Shown piece by piece: positions 1-8,738 of a stretch of DNA of 64,000 nt (position 1 is the first letter of the stretch; each line of letters begins with the position of its first letter). The position numbers and the translations under genes are program-made. Below the pieces are notes generated by a model. It made no database searches and was not told where the DNA came from. It saw nothing but the letters and a program-made list of their open reading frames with translations. The DNA is from Amoebidium appalachense (Eukaryota > Ichthyosporea): the NCBI GenBank assembly GCA_963693365.1, contig CAVNZM010000006.1:4340001-4404000 (forward strand), written 5' to 3'.

Positions 1-54
1 AGAAGTTTGAGTTGCAGCTTGTCTTCGGCGACAAGCTTTCCAATGCACCAGCAG

Positions 55-792
55 TCAAACGTGACCGCGCCACTGGGCTGGGGAGCATGTAAGAGCTGCT
101 TCCAGCACCGCGTTTATGACGTCTTCAACTCTAAAGCCTTCGCCGTGTGGATTGTATTTGATAACCGTCAAGCCCTTGCTCTTGAGAAAGGCATCTCGTG
201 TCTGTTCGTATTTCTCATCCCTGTCTTTATGACCATGTTCGTCACATTCTACCACAAGCCCCAAAGAAGCATAATACAAATCGACCCTATAACTGCCGAT
301 GTAGACTTCTCGTTTTCCGTGTAGACAAGCAGTTGCACGCATGACCATTTCAATTGTTTCACTTTCTATGCATGTTGCTTTTGAATTTGGTATCCATGTT
401 AGCATAACGTCACGGAGCCTAAAGAGGTCAAGATACAATTGCTTGTGCTTGTTGGCCATCTTGCTGGACAAGATTCCATAGGCAAGTATCTGTCTGGATG
501 TTTGGGCATCTGTGACCGGTGTTGGATATCCTCTTCCAGCCCCTGCCACAGAGTTGAAATAAAAAGGCTCGCCTACACGGCCTTTGTACCTCTTGAAGCC
601 TTTAAATACATCACGAGAACGTTGTGTCGTTCGTCCGGTAATCGGGTTATTCATTCGCAGTTTATGGATAACATAATCGGGCGGCATGCCAAGCACGCTG
701 AGGAGGTCGTTGACAAATATGCCGCCATCCTCACACACACGTACCTTTATGCCCAGAAGGACTGCGTGTTTGAACTCCTTCATGTCATACAT
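55..792 (-). CDS. MSV199/KilA-N-like protein with Vsr-like endonuclease tail
   Basis: 245 aa, ATG at 792 (a second in-frame ATG lies at 783). The N-terminal third has the short beta-strand pattern of KilA-N/MSV199 DNA-binding domains (VRVCEDGGIFVNDLL). The C-terminal third carries a restriction-endonuclease-like block: RVDLYY, then VVECDEHGHKDRDEKYE, then IKYNPHGEGF. That order (acidic residue in a hydrophobic strand, E-x-DE-x-GH-x-DR, then a strand ending in NP) is typical of the nuclease tails of MSV199/DUF3627 proteins in large eukaryotic DNA viruses. The likely role is sequence-directed DNA cleavage or transcription control in virus-infected cells; that is inference from the family. No frameshift or stop seen. 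The product class is fairly sure, the target unknown. Confidence 0.72.
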   Translation of the reverse strand: MYDMKEFKHAVLLGIKVRVCEDGGIFVNDLLSVLGMPPDYVIHKLRMNNPITGRTTQRSRDVFKGFKRYKGRVGEPFYFNSVAGAGRGYPTPVTDAQTSRQILAYGILSSKMANKHKQLYLDLFRLRDVMLTWIPNSKATCIESETIEMVMRATACLHGKREVYIGSYRVDLYYASLGLVVECDEHGHKDRDEKYEQTRDAFLKSKGLTVIKYNPHGEGFRVEDVINAVLEAALTCSPAQWRGHV

Positions 793-816
793 GGTGTAAG
801 ATAATTTTAAAAACCG

Positions 817-945
817 CTAGGCAAAGTACCCGTTCAGTTCGTTCAGCAGGTTCAGCAGCATGGCCGCAAACAGCACGAACGTGGCAATCAGTCGCGCGTA
901 CTTGAGCTTGTAGTCAAACGTCCATTGGTCGGGCAGGAGCTTCAT
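817..945 (-). CDS. Small single-pass membrane protein (42 aa)
   Basis: A short ORF lying between the nuclease-tailed gene and the coiled-coil gene, same strand. It starts at ATG 945 and ends at TAG 817. The first half is polar and basic (MKLLPDQWTFDYKLKYARL), followed by one hydrophobic segment (IATFVLFAAMLLNLL) and a short polar tail. That is the shape of a small virion or host-membrane protein, but I recognise no family. Support comes from the clean fit in an otherwise packed array and from GC-rich third positions like its neighbours. Confidence 0.45.
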   Translation of the reverse strand: MKLLPDQWTFDYKLKYARLIATFVLFAAMLLNLLNELNGYFA

Positions 946-995
946 GTTGCTTCAGCCCCCTATTTTATTGCCTGGTTGCCCCGTCCCCACCCCCC

Positions 996-2102
996 TTACC
1001 CCTCCTTCGTCTCCTTGCCCTGGTTCAACATCTCCGCCAGCCTTCGCTTGCGCGCCTGCATGCGCGTGCGCGTCTCCTGGTCCACGTAGTCGTCGTCGTC
1101 CGAGGTCTCGACGTCCTCGCCGGCCGCCCGGCGTGACTCGCGGTCGGTGACGTAGGCGCCGTAGAGGTCCGTGATGACCCGTGCGTCCTTGTTGATGGGA
1201 TGCGGGAACCCGGCCACCAGCTCCGGCAGCCGCGGCGTGCACTTCTGCACGCGCACGCGCACGTACTGCACGCGGAGCATCTCGTAGCGCGCGAGCAGCG
1301 TCTCGTGGTCGTCCTTGAGCTTGTTGAACTGGATCTCCTTCTGCTGCAGCGCGGCCACGCGGGCGTTGAGGTGGCGGATGTGCTCGACGTAGCGCTCGCA
1401 CTCTGGGTTGCTGCGCTTCATCTTCTCCAGTTGGTCCTTGAGCAGCTCGTTCTCGCGCTTGGCCGCGTGCAGCTGGCCCTTGTCCTCCACCGTCTCCTTG
1501 AGCGACTTGTAGTTGGCCCGCAGCTCCACCAGCTCGCGGTTGTTGGTCTCGGCGTTCTGGATGGACTCGCGTGCCTCGCGCAGGTCCAGCATGATCGCAC
1601 GGGCGGTGGACTCGTCCACGCCCTTGCGCTGCAGCGTGCTCTGGTCGCCGATGCCCTGCAGGATGTGCACCAACACGTTGGCAATCTCGCGTGTGAGCGC
1701 GCCGTTGCTGCGGTTGGTCCCGTTCAGCTGCTCGCGGAACCGGGACATGTCAATGGGCAAATTCCACACGACCTCCTTCGAGTCCTTGTTTATATTCCCG
1801 TCCTTGTCCAAAGTGGGCATGTCCGAAAACGCCAGCTCCACAGCCATTGTAGCAGTGGAGCTGTCACTGGCAAATGATTGCAGGGCAGTTTCGATGGCCG
1901 GCGGGAGTTTGTTGTAGATGTCGCCTATCACTTTCTGGTGGCTCGAGATGACGGCGTTGTTTTGGTTCAACAGCTTGGCGATCATATCGGTTACACTCTT
2001 GATGTCCTGTGTTTGCACGATGCCACTCGGCCCTCCACCCCCAAACTTCAATTTCGTGAGGATCTCTATAGCCCTGTTAAGATCATCCTGGCTCATGCTC
2101 AT
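996..2102 (-). CDS. Coiled-coil protein, unknown function
   Basis: 368 aa from ATG 2102; the frame stays open upstream to 2138 but only with a GTG codon, so 2102 is preferred (another ATG at 2096). Residues about 150-270 are a long heptad-rich, Lys/Glu-rich coiled coil. The tail is charged with an acidic stretch (ETSDDDDYVDQE) followed by a basic run (RKRRLAEM). No enzymatic motif is visible. The gene is divergent from the small membrane gene at 2166, with only 63 bp between starts. An AATAAA in minus orientation lies just past the stop (about 963-968). A structural or scaffold role is possible but not shown. Confidence 0.6.
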   Translation of the reverse strand: MSMSQDDLNRAIEILTKLKFGGGGPSGIVQTQDIKSVTDMIAKLLNQNNAVISSHQKVIGDIYNKLPPAIETALQSFASDSSTATMAVELAFSDMPTLDKDGNINKDSKEVVWNLPIDMSRFREQLNGTNRSNGALTREIANVLVHILQGIGDQSTLQRKGVDESTARAIMLDLREARESIQNAETNNRELVELRANYKSLKETVEDKGQLHAAKRENELLKDQLEKMKRSNPECERYVEHIRHLNARVAALQQKEIQFNKLKDDHETLLARYEMLRVQYVRVRVQKCTPRLPELVAGFPHPINKDARVITDLYGAYVTDRESRRAAGEDVETSDDDDYVDQETRTRMQARKRRLAEMLNQGKETKEG

Positions 2103-2165
2103 TTGCTCTTGTCCCACATAATGCAGCTTTGGCCACACCCCACCGCATTATTCCCTCGGTCAACA

Positions 2166-2396
2166 ATGTCCGCGCTCGCCAACGTGATGATGTTTGTCTT
2201 CTGGGCGCTCGTCGTCGGCTCCATGGCCGGGTTCATGAGCCTGTACAGCGCCATGACGAAGGAGAAGTGCGTCGAGGCCGCCGTGAAGAACAGGTACGAG
2301 GCCTCGAACACTGCCGTGATGGTGGCCCTGGTGGTCACCGTGTTTGCGTACCTCATCTACGGCGTGTACGCGTCGGCCTCCTCCGCGCAGGTATAA
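2166..2396 (+). CDS. Small two-TM membrane protein (76 aa)
   Basis: Starts at ATG 2166 and ends at TAA 2394-2396. Two hydrophobic segments (about residues 5-27 and 48-68) flank a charged loop (MTKEKCVEAAVKNRYEAS). It is the first of a plus-strand pair; the next ORF starts 38 bp downstream. The stop codon lies inside the TATA-like box of the next gene. I recognise no family; a virion-membrane protein is the simplest guess. Confidence 0.6.
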   Translation: MSALANVMMFVFWALVVGSMAGFMSLYSAMTKEKCVEAAVKNRYEASNTAVMVALVVTVFAYLIYGVYASASSAQV

Positions 2397-2400
2397 AGGG
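2391..2400 (+). promoter_or_regulatory. TATA-like box for the 2434 gene
   Basis: GTATAAAGGG, about 35 bp upstream of ATG 2434, matching the TATAAA(A/G)GG motif found upstream of several other virus-like genes here. It contains the stop codon of the preceding ORF. Confidence 0.55.
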
Positions 2401-2433
2401 AGCTCGTCCGCAATTGTTGCGCCCAGTCTCAGT

Positions 2434-2826
2434 ATGGGTGCCGTCGCCTCGCAGCCCATCGTGTGCGCGCCGGTGCAGACCTTCTTCGTCACCACGGACG
2501 CCGACTGCTCACCCGTCCTCGTCACCAACCGCCTCATGGGCACGCTGACCGTGGACTCGACCCGCGTGACCGTGTGGGCGTCCACGCGCCCGCTCTACTT
2601 TCTGCCCACCACGGGCCTCAAGGCCATGCCCCCGGACCAGTACCTGCCGGCGGCCGTGCAGCACGGCTGCGACGCACTGCTGGCGAACCGGCTGGTGCTG
2701 GGGGGCGACCCCGAGTCGCTGGGGCTCGTGCGCCTGGCCGACATGACGCCGCGCGAGTTCAAGCAGTACCGGCCGATCTTCGTGTCCGGCACCGTCACCA
2801 CGTCCATCACCGTGCCGCAGCTCTAG
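2434..2826 (+). CDS. Putative N-myristoylated protein, unknown function
   Basis: 130 aa from ATG 2434. The N-terminus MGAVASQP fits the eukaryotic N-myristoylation consensus (Gly2, small residue, Ser6), as in inner-envelope proteins of several large DNA viruses. The rest is beta-rich (LMGTLTVDSTRVTVWAS, GTVTTSITVPQL) with no recognised motif. Its last 20 bp overlap the 3' end of the convergent Nudix gene. A virion membrane or matrix role is inference from the lipidation signal only. Confidence 0.6.
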   Translation: MGAVASQPIVCAPVQTFFVTTDADCSPVLVTNRLMGTLTVDSTRVTVWASTRPLYFLPTTGLKAMPPDQYLPAAVQHGCDALLANRLVLGGDPESLGLVRLADMTPREFKQYRPIFVSGTVTTSITVPQL

Positions 2827-3481
2827 GCGTCATAGTCTCGCACCACGCCAGGTCCTTGAGGAACAGCCCCATGTTGAAGTACTGCACCAGGCTGTTGAGT
2901 CCCGCCAGGAACGGCCGCCGAAACATCGGGTTGCCGGCCATCCCCGGCACCGGGTGGTTCCAGCGCGACTTGAGCGCCACCTCGAACACCTCGTCCGCGA
3001 GGAACCACTGCATGTTGCGCTTCTCCAGGAAGTCGTACTTGACGCGCAGCGTGCCGTCGCGCACCTCCGTCGACCCCGGCAGAGCCAGCTGGCCTGCCGA
3101 CAGCGCCTGGCGCGCAGCCCGGAACCGGTGCGGCAGGTGCGGGTCAAATGGGATCTGCACCATATACGTAATAAAGTAGCGGTTCTGACCGGCCGCTCCC
3201 GCAAACTGGAGCACGTACGCCCGGTCCCGCAGGATGCCCTCGAGCATCGGGCGGGGGATCACAGTGTCCAGTGTCTCCTCGTAGAACTCCATGACCGTGG
3301 TCTCCTCCACGGTCAGGCCCGCCTTGAGCCTCCCGCCAAACACCCCGTACCTCCCGTCACTGTCCTCCTGTCCGAGGAGGAACAGCACGCGGCGGTCGTG
3401 CACGGCGTAGGGCAGCACGCCGGCGCCGATGATGCGACAGTCATCGTCGTGGTAGGGGATGCACATGTCCAGGACTTTCAT
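2807..3481 (-). CDS. Nudix hydrolase
   Basis: 224 aa from ATG 3481. Residues about 16-140 form a Nudix fold: the Nudix box is seen around residues 49-72 as GGRLKAGL..VEE..VMEFYEETLD, with the metal-binding E-x-x-EE. The usual Arg before the first Glu of the box is Met64 and the usual Gly after the second EE pair is Leu71, so it is a slightly deviant box. Nudix enzymes hydrolyse nucleoside diphosphates linked to another moiety; in large DNA viruses some are mRNA decapping enzymes. Substrate here is not predictable. The long C-terminal extension (about 85 aa) is unrecognised. Confidence 0.75.
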   Translation of the reverse strand: MKVLDMCIPYHDDDCRIIGAGVLPYAVHDRRVLFLLGQEDSDGRYGVFGGRLKAGLTVEETTVMEFYEETLDTVIPRPMLEGILRDRAYVLQFAGAAGQNRYFITYMVQIPFDPHLPHRFRAARQALSAGQLALPGSTEVRDGTLRVKYDFLEKRNMQWFLADEVFEVALKSRWNHPVPGMAGNPMFRRPFLAGLNSLVQYFNMGLFLKDLAWCETMTPRAAAR

Positions 3482-3906
3482 CAAGTGGAGGGGAGATAAT
3501 CTGGGGTGGGGTCGGTGCCAAACTCACAAAGGGGGTCAAACGGATTCACCCGCTATTCGATCTGATTGGTCGAAAACGGCCAAGATCGATCGAGCCCGGG
3601 ATTTCACACTCTGACCAATCAGAGCGCGCAGAAATTCAAAGCCAGTGCTCCGATGTTTCAGCCAATCAGAGCGCCCCACATTAGATCACGAGACCCAGCC
3701 AGTCTGTTTCAACTCATTCGCAAATATCTTTATTTATTTTGAGAGTGGCCAGGTGCGCTCCAAATAAAAAAAATGCAATGCAATCCCGTTGCACCAAACT
3801 TGCATCCCGGGCCCCGAATTTTACACACCTGGCCAGCCAGATGATACAAAACACACCCGAACCCGCCATCCCCACAGCAGCCCTGCCAATTGTTGGGGAT
3901 GACAGG
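3482..3906. promoter_or_regulatory. Intergenic region with repeated CCAAT boxes
   Basis: No ORF. The element CCAATCAGAGCG occurs twice in direct orientation (about 3615 and 3663) and an inverted ATTGG lies near 3565, next to a palindromic GATCGATC. Close upstream of the Nudix start at 3481 this is a plausible CCAAT-type promoter. An inverted AATAAA (about 3728-3736) could serve the minus-strand gene that ends at 3907. Confidence 0.4.
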
Positions 3907-4800
3907 CTACCCCAGCACGTGCTCCTCCAGGAAGCGCACGGGGTACACCTTGACCGGGCGCAGGTCCCCCTGCACCATCTTCAACGTCTCCTCGGGCTCG
4001 CAGCCCTCCTGCTCGCGCCACGTGCGTGCGAGCATCCGGCCGACCGTGCTGCTGGACCTGTCTGTGATGCCTCGGTCGACGAGGAACTTGGCCACGGTCA
4101 CGTACCCGCCGATCGCAGACTCCTCCATGGCCGTGCTAGTTCGGGTAGGGACAAGGATGTTGGCAAGGGTGTCGTTGAGCAGCATGCGCATGCGTGGGTC
4201 CCTATCGAGGCCAAAGTCTTCCAGCAGGCCACGGTACATGGTGATATTTTCCATCTCCAGGCGCCTGACCTCCGCCTCCTCCCGGCGCAGACGCAGCCGA
4301 CGCTCCTCCTCCAGCTCCTCGCGGCGCCGCTTGCGGTCGGGGGTCTCGTCGGTGCCGTTGCGGAAGAACTCACGCTCCTCGGGGGTGCTGGCGTCGTAGC
4401 GCGCCTCAATCTCGGGGATGAGGGAGACGTCGCCGGAAAGCAGCCGGGCTATGTAGGTGGCACACGTCCTGCGGAACTCGTGGGCGCGCTTGCCGGGAAG
4501 CAGGAAGATGATCTCGAGGAGGACACGGAAGGGGGCGATTGGGGTGGGCTTTCCAACCCCATTGATCTGGGCGTCCTCAGCCTCGCTGAGGATGTCAACA
4601 ACACTATGGTCCTTTGATTTCTTGATCTGTGACCATGCCTCGTACATCGCCGCCTTTCCAATCACCATTGAAATCACATCTAGGACACTTGCCATGTTCT
4701 TGTCTCTGTCAATGCGCATAGTGCAACCTTTGAACTGCGGGAACTCCCTCCAAAGGTCCTGAAGCCACATGTCGCCTTTTTTGTTCTGCTCGCCAGCCAT
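3907..4800 (-). CDS. KilA/BRO-like family protein, paralogue 1
   Basis: 297 aa from ATG 4800. The N-terminal ~100 residues (FPQFKGCTMRID..ASVLDVI..., LLEIIFLLPGKRAHEFR) form a domain shared with the genes at 18004-18915 and 20179-20625. The middle is a highly charged helix (TPDRKRRREELEEERRL) and the C-terminal third (VDRGI.D.S..VGRML...) is again shared with the 18004 gene. The fold looks like the N-terminal DNA-binding modules of BRO/KilA-N/MSV199 proteins, but that is pattern judgement, not a profile hit. A TATAAAAG box lies 37 bp upstream on the same strand. Probably a regulatory DNA-binding protein. Confidence 0.6.
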   Translation of the reverse strand: MAGEQNKKGDMWLQDLWREFPQFKGCTMRIDRDKNMASVLDVISMVIGKAAMYEAWSQIKKSKDHSVVDILSEAEDAQINGVGKPTPIAPFRVLLEIIFLLPGKRAHEFRRTCATYIARLLSGDVSLIPEIEARYDASTPEEREFFRNGTDETPDRKRRREELEEERRLRLRREEAEVRRLEMENITMYRGLLEDFGLDRDPRMRMLLNDTLANILVPTRTSTAMEESAIGGYVTVAKFLVDRGITDRSSSTVGRMLARTWREQEGCEPEETLKMVQGDLRPVKVYPVRFLEEHVLG

Positions 4801-4836
4801 GCTGTGTCCGACTGGCCTCCTCTGCCGCGCGCTGCT

Positions 4837-4847
4837 CTTTTATACCT
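4837..4847 (-). promoter_or_regulatory. TATA box of KilA/BRO paralogue 1
   Basis: On the minus strand GGTATAAAAGAGC, 37 bp upstream of ATG 4800. Same motif and spacing as at 15347, 18951, 20217 and 20661. Confidence 0.6.
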
Positions 4848-4992
4848 TCAGACCAGGAGAACGGGAGCCCCGACGCTCGGCACGGTTGGTGTCGGCCTCC
4901 CAGGCTGCCAGCCGCTTGTCGTAGAGTAAACTGCATCAACACGGAAAGTGCGCCGGACGTGCACATGTAGCAATCTTTTTGGGGTCCCGGGT

Positions 4993-7134
4993 ATGGCGAA
5001 TATTCTGGAGGATCTGGACTTGGTGGAAAACATGGAGGACGAGGACACGGACAGCATGGAGGACGAGGGCACGGACAGCATGGAGGACGAGGACACGGAC
5101 CCCTTCTCAGATGCGTATTTTGAATTCCTGGAAGCTGCAGGGGTTGTTGAGCCTGGCACGACGGTCGACGACTGGTTCTGCGCCGACCCGGCAGACATAA
5201 GTGCGCTCCGGACAGGTAGAAACTGGTGGCCGAACAAGCGCGCGGTTCAGGAGGCCGTGGACAACGGCACGGTGCAGCGGGCGATTGAGCGCCTGCAACA
5301 GCAGGGCCTGGAAATGCCCGAAGGACGGGGGATGGAAGACCTAATAATTGAAACGCTGGTGTTCATGCGCGTGGCCCGCCAGGCACTCTCCGAGTCTGGG
5401 ATGGTGCGAAAGGTGTCAACCTTGTGGGGTGGGGAGCCTGAGAACCGCGACCCCTACATACGCGAAAATCTGGAAGATCTGGTGAGCCCCGCCGTGCGCG
5501 AAGAGGTAAAGGCGGCCAAGCGCAATGGGGACGAGAATGCCATTCAAAATATTATGGATGATCCGGAAATCCGCGCCCAGATCACAGACGCGCTGTGGTG
5601 CAGGGCTGCTCGCAGGGCCAATCGTCTCAAGCGCCTGGAAACAGCTCTGTACATGTCCGAGGGGCTCACCAAGAGAGAGTACATATTCAGGTACGCAGAT
5701 GAGTTGTTTCCCTCGTACGCCGCGGCACGGATACGTGATATACCAATGGGTGATAACGAAGCATGGGAAAGGGCCGTCGAAACTGAAATGCTAGACGAAG
5801 CTGTGGTGGAGGAAGTCCGAAAGAAACTTATGAAACGCGCCACCAGTATTGGCGGCAAATATGTCGGAATCTTCCAGTTGGCTCTAAACGAGATGATAGC
5901 AAGCCACGGTGGCGTCATTCCAAACATGCAACAACGTCCCCACAATGGCGATGTTGAAATGGGTGAAGAACCCGAAGCCCCGGATTCGGATTCGATGCCC
6001 CAGGCTCCATCTGGTAGCACTGCACCGGTGTCCGGGTCTGCCATGGATCTTTCGCACGCGGAGGGCGATGAAGATGATGCGAACATTTTCGAATGGACCG
6101 CACAAGGCCTTGTCAAACTATTCGCTACGTTGACCGCTGACTCTCCGCACCAGGCGAATCGGCTTTGTTATGAGCACAAGTGGGAGCTTGTTGACAAGTT
6201 TGAGTTGTTCGCGCGCGGTGCGCTCGAGATCGCCAGACGACGTCAAATGAAAGAAGATTTGGGCAAAATGCTGAAGGCAGATTTGGACGCAGAAGAGGCA
6301 GACGCTAAAGACGAAGAGGACGAGGAGGACCGCGCCTTTGTGGTCCCTGATGACGACCCGGAGGTGCAGCCACCAGACAGCGATGCATCCGACACCCTTT
6401 CCGACGAGCTCCGCGACCTGAGGGCTGCGGTACAGATTGCACAACCCGAGACCAGGATCGAAGCCGTGAGGCAGGTTCTTGACTGGCTGGCGAGACAGCC
6501 GAACGGGGTGTACCACCCACCGCCGCCACGGATGCTGTTCCACAGGTTGCCGTCTCCATTGGACCTGTCAGACTGGCTCACCCGGACGATTTCTCCCATG
6601 GATGAAGAGGACATGAGGATCCCAGAAGGGGTTTACAACGCGCTGCAGAAGTGGATCAGGTACACGAAACTTAGACGCCTAGAAGCCCTGCGCGCAAATT
6701 TCAGACCGGCCCCGTCGACCGCGGAGTTAGAGGCATACGTAGAGAGAATGTACAGGGCGATCAACGGCTTGCTCCCGGATCGCTTCCACAACCACACTAA
6801 TGATTGGACGGGACGGTTTGATGCCTACCCCAGCGAAACAGCAGCCATCATACTCCTTTCTGGGGCAGAACCCCGGGGGGATCCATTGGCGGCGGCAGAC
6901 GGCGACCCCATATTTGCGAGGATGCTCATCATCGCCGCAGGGGTCCAGGGATTGCACGATGCAGGGGTTTTTAAGTTTACAGGTGTGGAGTCGCCGGTTA
7001 GACCGGTGGTTGAAGACTTGCCATTAGGACCGGCTGGCAATACCCGGTGGACGCGGTCTGGAACAAGGCATGCCCTGAGGACCACCAAAAGCCAAAGGAG
7101 ACAACTCAGGCATTACAGGCCACCCGGGCAGTAA
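4993..7134 (+). CDS. Large acidic protein, unknown function (713 aa)
   Basis: The frame is open from 4948 but the first ATG is 4993, 12 bp after a CCCGGG. The N-terminus has three tandem copies of a Met-Glu-Asp-Glu-(Asp/Gly)-Thr-Asp unit (residues about 14-36). Two further acidic low-complexity regions lie near residues 340-375 and 430-470. Between them are helical, Arg/Glu-rich segments without a motif I know. The tail is very basic (last 35 residues). Alternating acidic and basic regions suggest a nucleic-acid or protein scaffold such as a tegument-like or core protein, but this is only inference. It is intact over more than 2 kb, which makes it one of the best-preserved genes here. Confidence 0.62.
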   Translation: MANILEDLDLVENMEDEDTDSMEDEGTDSMEDEDTDPFSDAYFEFLEAAGVVEPGTTVDDWFCADPADISALRTGRNWWPNKRAVQEAVDNGTVQRAIERLQQQGLEMPEGRGMEDLIIETLVFMRVARQALSESGMVRKVSTLWGGEPENRDPYIRENLEDLVSPAVREEVKAAKRNGDENAIQNIMDDPEIRAQITDALWCRAARRANRLKRLETALYMSEGLTKREYIFRYADELFPSYAAARIRDIPMGDNEAWERAVETEMLDEAVVEEVRKKLMKRATSIGGKYVGIFQLALNEMIASHGGVIPNMQQRPHNGDVEMGEEPEAPDSDSMPQAPSGSTAPVSGSAMDLSHAEGDEDDANIFEWTAQGLVKLFATLTADSPHQANRLCYEHKWELVDKFELFARGALEIARRRQMKEDLGKMLKADLDAEEADAKDEEDEEDRAFVVPDDDPEVQPPDSDASDTLSDELRDLRAAVQIAQPETRIEAVRQVLDWLARQPNGVYHPPPPRMLFHRLPSPLDLSDWLTRTISPMDEEDMRIPEGVYNALQKWIRYTKLRRLEALRANFRPAPSTAELEAYVERMYRAINGLLPDRFHNHTNDWTGRFDAYPSETAAIILLSGAEPRGDPLAAADGDPIFARMLIIAAGVQGLHDAGVFKFTGVESPVRPVVEDLPLGPAGNTRWTRSGTRHALRTTKSQRRQLRHYRPPGQ

Positions 7135-7240
7135 ACAAGCGGACGGGGAGCAGCTTGTGAACGAGGTCCGAGAACAAGCGGCGCGCCTCCTCCCCTGAGG
7201 GCATCCAAAGGTCAGGAATTGAGGCGGATTGATCCCTGCC

Positions 7241-7606
7241 TCAGCGGAGGACCTCCCCTCTCAGTGCAGCGGCCAGCCGCGCGAGCCAGGCGGTGCGGTC
7301 GTCGCCCAGGCGTGTGGCAAAGTCGGAATAGGACATCTGTGCCGAGAACCATTGACCCTTCTCCTCGTTCCAGTAGCGCAGGCCGTTAACATTGGAAACT
7401 TCCATGCGCGGGCACCGGCCGCATTCGCCAAAACGGGCTGTGTCGGCCTCCCAGCCCGCGGCCAGGCGCTTGTCGTAAAGCAGGGCGGCACAGGCGGGTG
7501 CGTCGCAGGGCGGGTCACGACCGAACACCGTGCGCACCGCATCTCGCAGCGCAAGCGCAAGCAGGGTGGTCACGCAGAGGGCCATGAGCAGGAGGACCAG
7601 CTGCAT
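7241..7606 (-). CDS. Small secreted or membrane-anchored protein (121 aa)
   Basis: ATG at 7606. Residues 1-22 are a hydrophobic signal peptide or anchor (MQLVLLLMALCVTTLLALAL). The ectodomain has five Cys within about 45 residues (PPCDAPACAALL, GECGRCP), which suggests disulfides. No family recognised. It is divergent from the 7655 gene, with 48 bp between starts. Confidence 0.55.
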   Translation of the reverse strand: MQLVLLLMALCVTTLLALALRDAVRTVFGRDPPCDAPACAALLYDKRLAAGWEADTARFGECGRCPRMEVSNVNGLRYWNEEKGQWFSAQMSYSDFATRLGDDRTAWLARLAAALRGEVLR

Positions 7607-7654
7607 TGTTACGTCACGGGCGCATTTTGTGCCGGCTTAATCTTCCTGTAGTGC

Positions 7655-8242
7655 ATGCACATCACGCACGGCGACCGCTTCGTCAGCCGCAACCTCGCGC
7701 TGCTCAGCTGCCCGGTGGAGTGGCCCGAGGACCTGGCCAACACGAGGCACACGGGCATGGGCCTGCGGTGGCGGCGTGACGGCGACAAGGTCACCGCCAT
7801 GCTCGGTGAGACACGCATGTACTGGAGGGCGCTGCCCGAGGCCAACGTCGTCACGTTCACCGATGACCCGGCGCAGGCGAGCTCTTTTGGGTTCAGCGAC
7901 TGCCCGCTCCCGCAGCCCAACCACGTTCCTGACACGGGTCTGGCGGGCGTGCGGGTGCGTCTGCACGAAACAGACTTGCCGGCTCTCCCCCCACCTAGCG
8001 CACCGCCCCAGGGCCGCGTGGAGCTCGGCGTGGCCTTCTCCATCGGCGTGCTCGGCGTGGGGCCCCTGCCCATGCCCTCGTGGTTTGTGTCCTCGGTCGC
8101 AGACACGAGCCCCACCATGCAGTATGGGTTCCGCGGCGTCAACCTTGCGCTGTGCCTGCTGCACGTGTGGCGCGTGCGCGTGTGCGTGGACCTGTTCCCG
8201 TTCCCGGGCCTGACGCTTTTTCTGGCGCTGCTCGAGCTCTGA
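7655..8242 (+). CDS. Unknown protein (195 aa)
   Basis: ATG 7655 to TGA 8242. Beta-rich with a hydrophobic C-terminal stretch (NLALCLLHVWRVRVCVDLF..LTLFLALLEL), so possibly membrane-associated or part of a jelly-roll-like structural protein. No motif I can name. It is the first of four consecutive plus-strand genes up to 10779 with gaps of 20-180 bp, consistent with a structural-gene cluster. Confidence 0.5.
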   Translation: MHITHGDRFVSRNLALLSCPVEWPEDLANTRHTGMGLRWRRDGDKVTAMLGETRMYWRALPEANVVTFTDDPAQASSFGFSDCPLPQPNHVPDTGLAGVRVRLHETDLPALPPPSAPPQGRVELGVAFSIGVLGVGPLPMPSWFVSSVADTSPTMQYGFRGVNLALCLLHVWRVRVCVDLFPFPGLTLFLALLEL

Positions 8243-8262
8243 TATTTGGTAGCCATCTATCA

Positions 8263-8658
8263 ATGCGTGCGCTGCTCCTGTGTCCCCCCCTGCTTGCACT
8301 GGTCCTTGCGGCCCCCGAGTGCCTGGTGTTTGCGAGCTCGGCAACCCTTGCGGCAACCACCGCGCACGTGCCGCCCAGCTCCACTGCCGAAACAAAGACG
8401 TGGTGGGCGACCCTGACGCACGTGGAGACCGTTGCAGCCACCACCACAGCCGCCGCCTCGATTCAAACCATCGAAACCACCTCGGCGTCCGAAACGTCCT
8501 CCGACACGGACACCGACGTATTTGAGATCCCCACCTCCATCACTGAAGGCGACCCAACCGACGAACCCATGCCCACGATGCCCGTGGACCCGCCCGCACC
8601 GCCCGCCGGGGTAAACTCGTCCGACTGGGAGTGCCGTTGCACGCTCATCAGACGTTAA
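8263..8658 (+). CDS. Secreted Ser/Thr-rich mucin-like protein
   Basis: 131 aa from ATG 8263, 20 bp after the previous stop. Residues 1-25 are a signal peptide (MRALLLCPPLLALVLAA). The rest is rich in Thr, Ser, Pro and acidic residues (SETSSDTDTDVFE) with a final Cys pair (WECRCTL) and one N-glycosylation site (NSSD). This composition predicts a heavily O-glycosylated extracellular or envelope stalk protein. No family assigned. Confidence 0.55.
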   Translation: MRALLLCPPLLALVLAAPECLVFASSATLAATTAHVPPSSTAETKTWWATLTHVETVAATTTAAASIQTIETTSASETSSDTDTDVFEIPTSITEGDPTDEPMPTMPVDPPAPPAGVNSSDWECRCTLIRR

Positions 8659-8738
8659 TCATTTCTCGGAAAACCAGAGTTGGCCTGTCCATTCTTTGTT
8701 TTGTTCAGCCACGCCAGCTTTTAATTTGCGCAAGAAGA

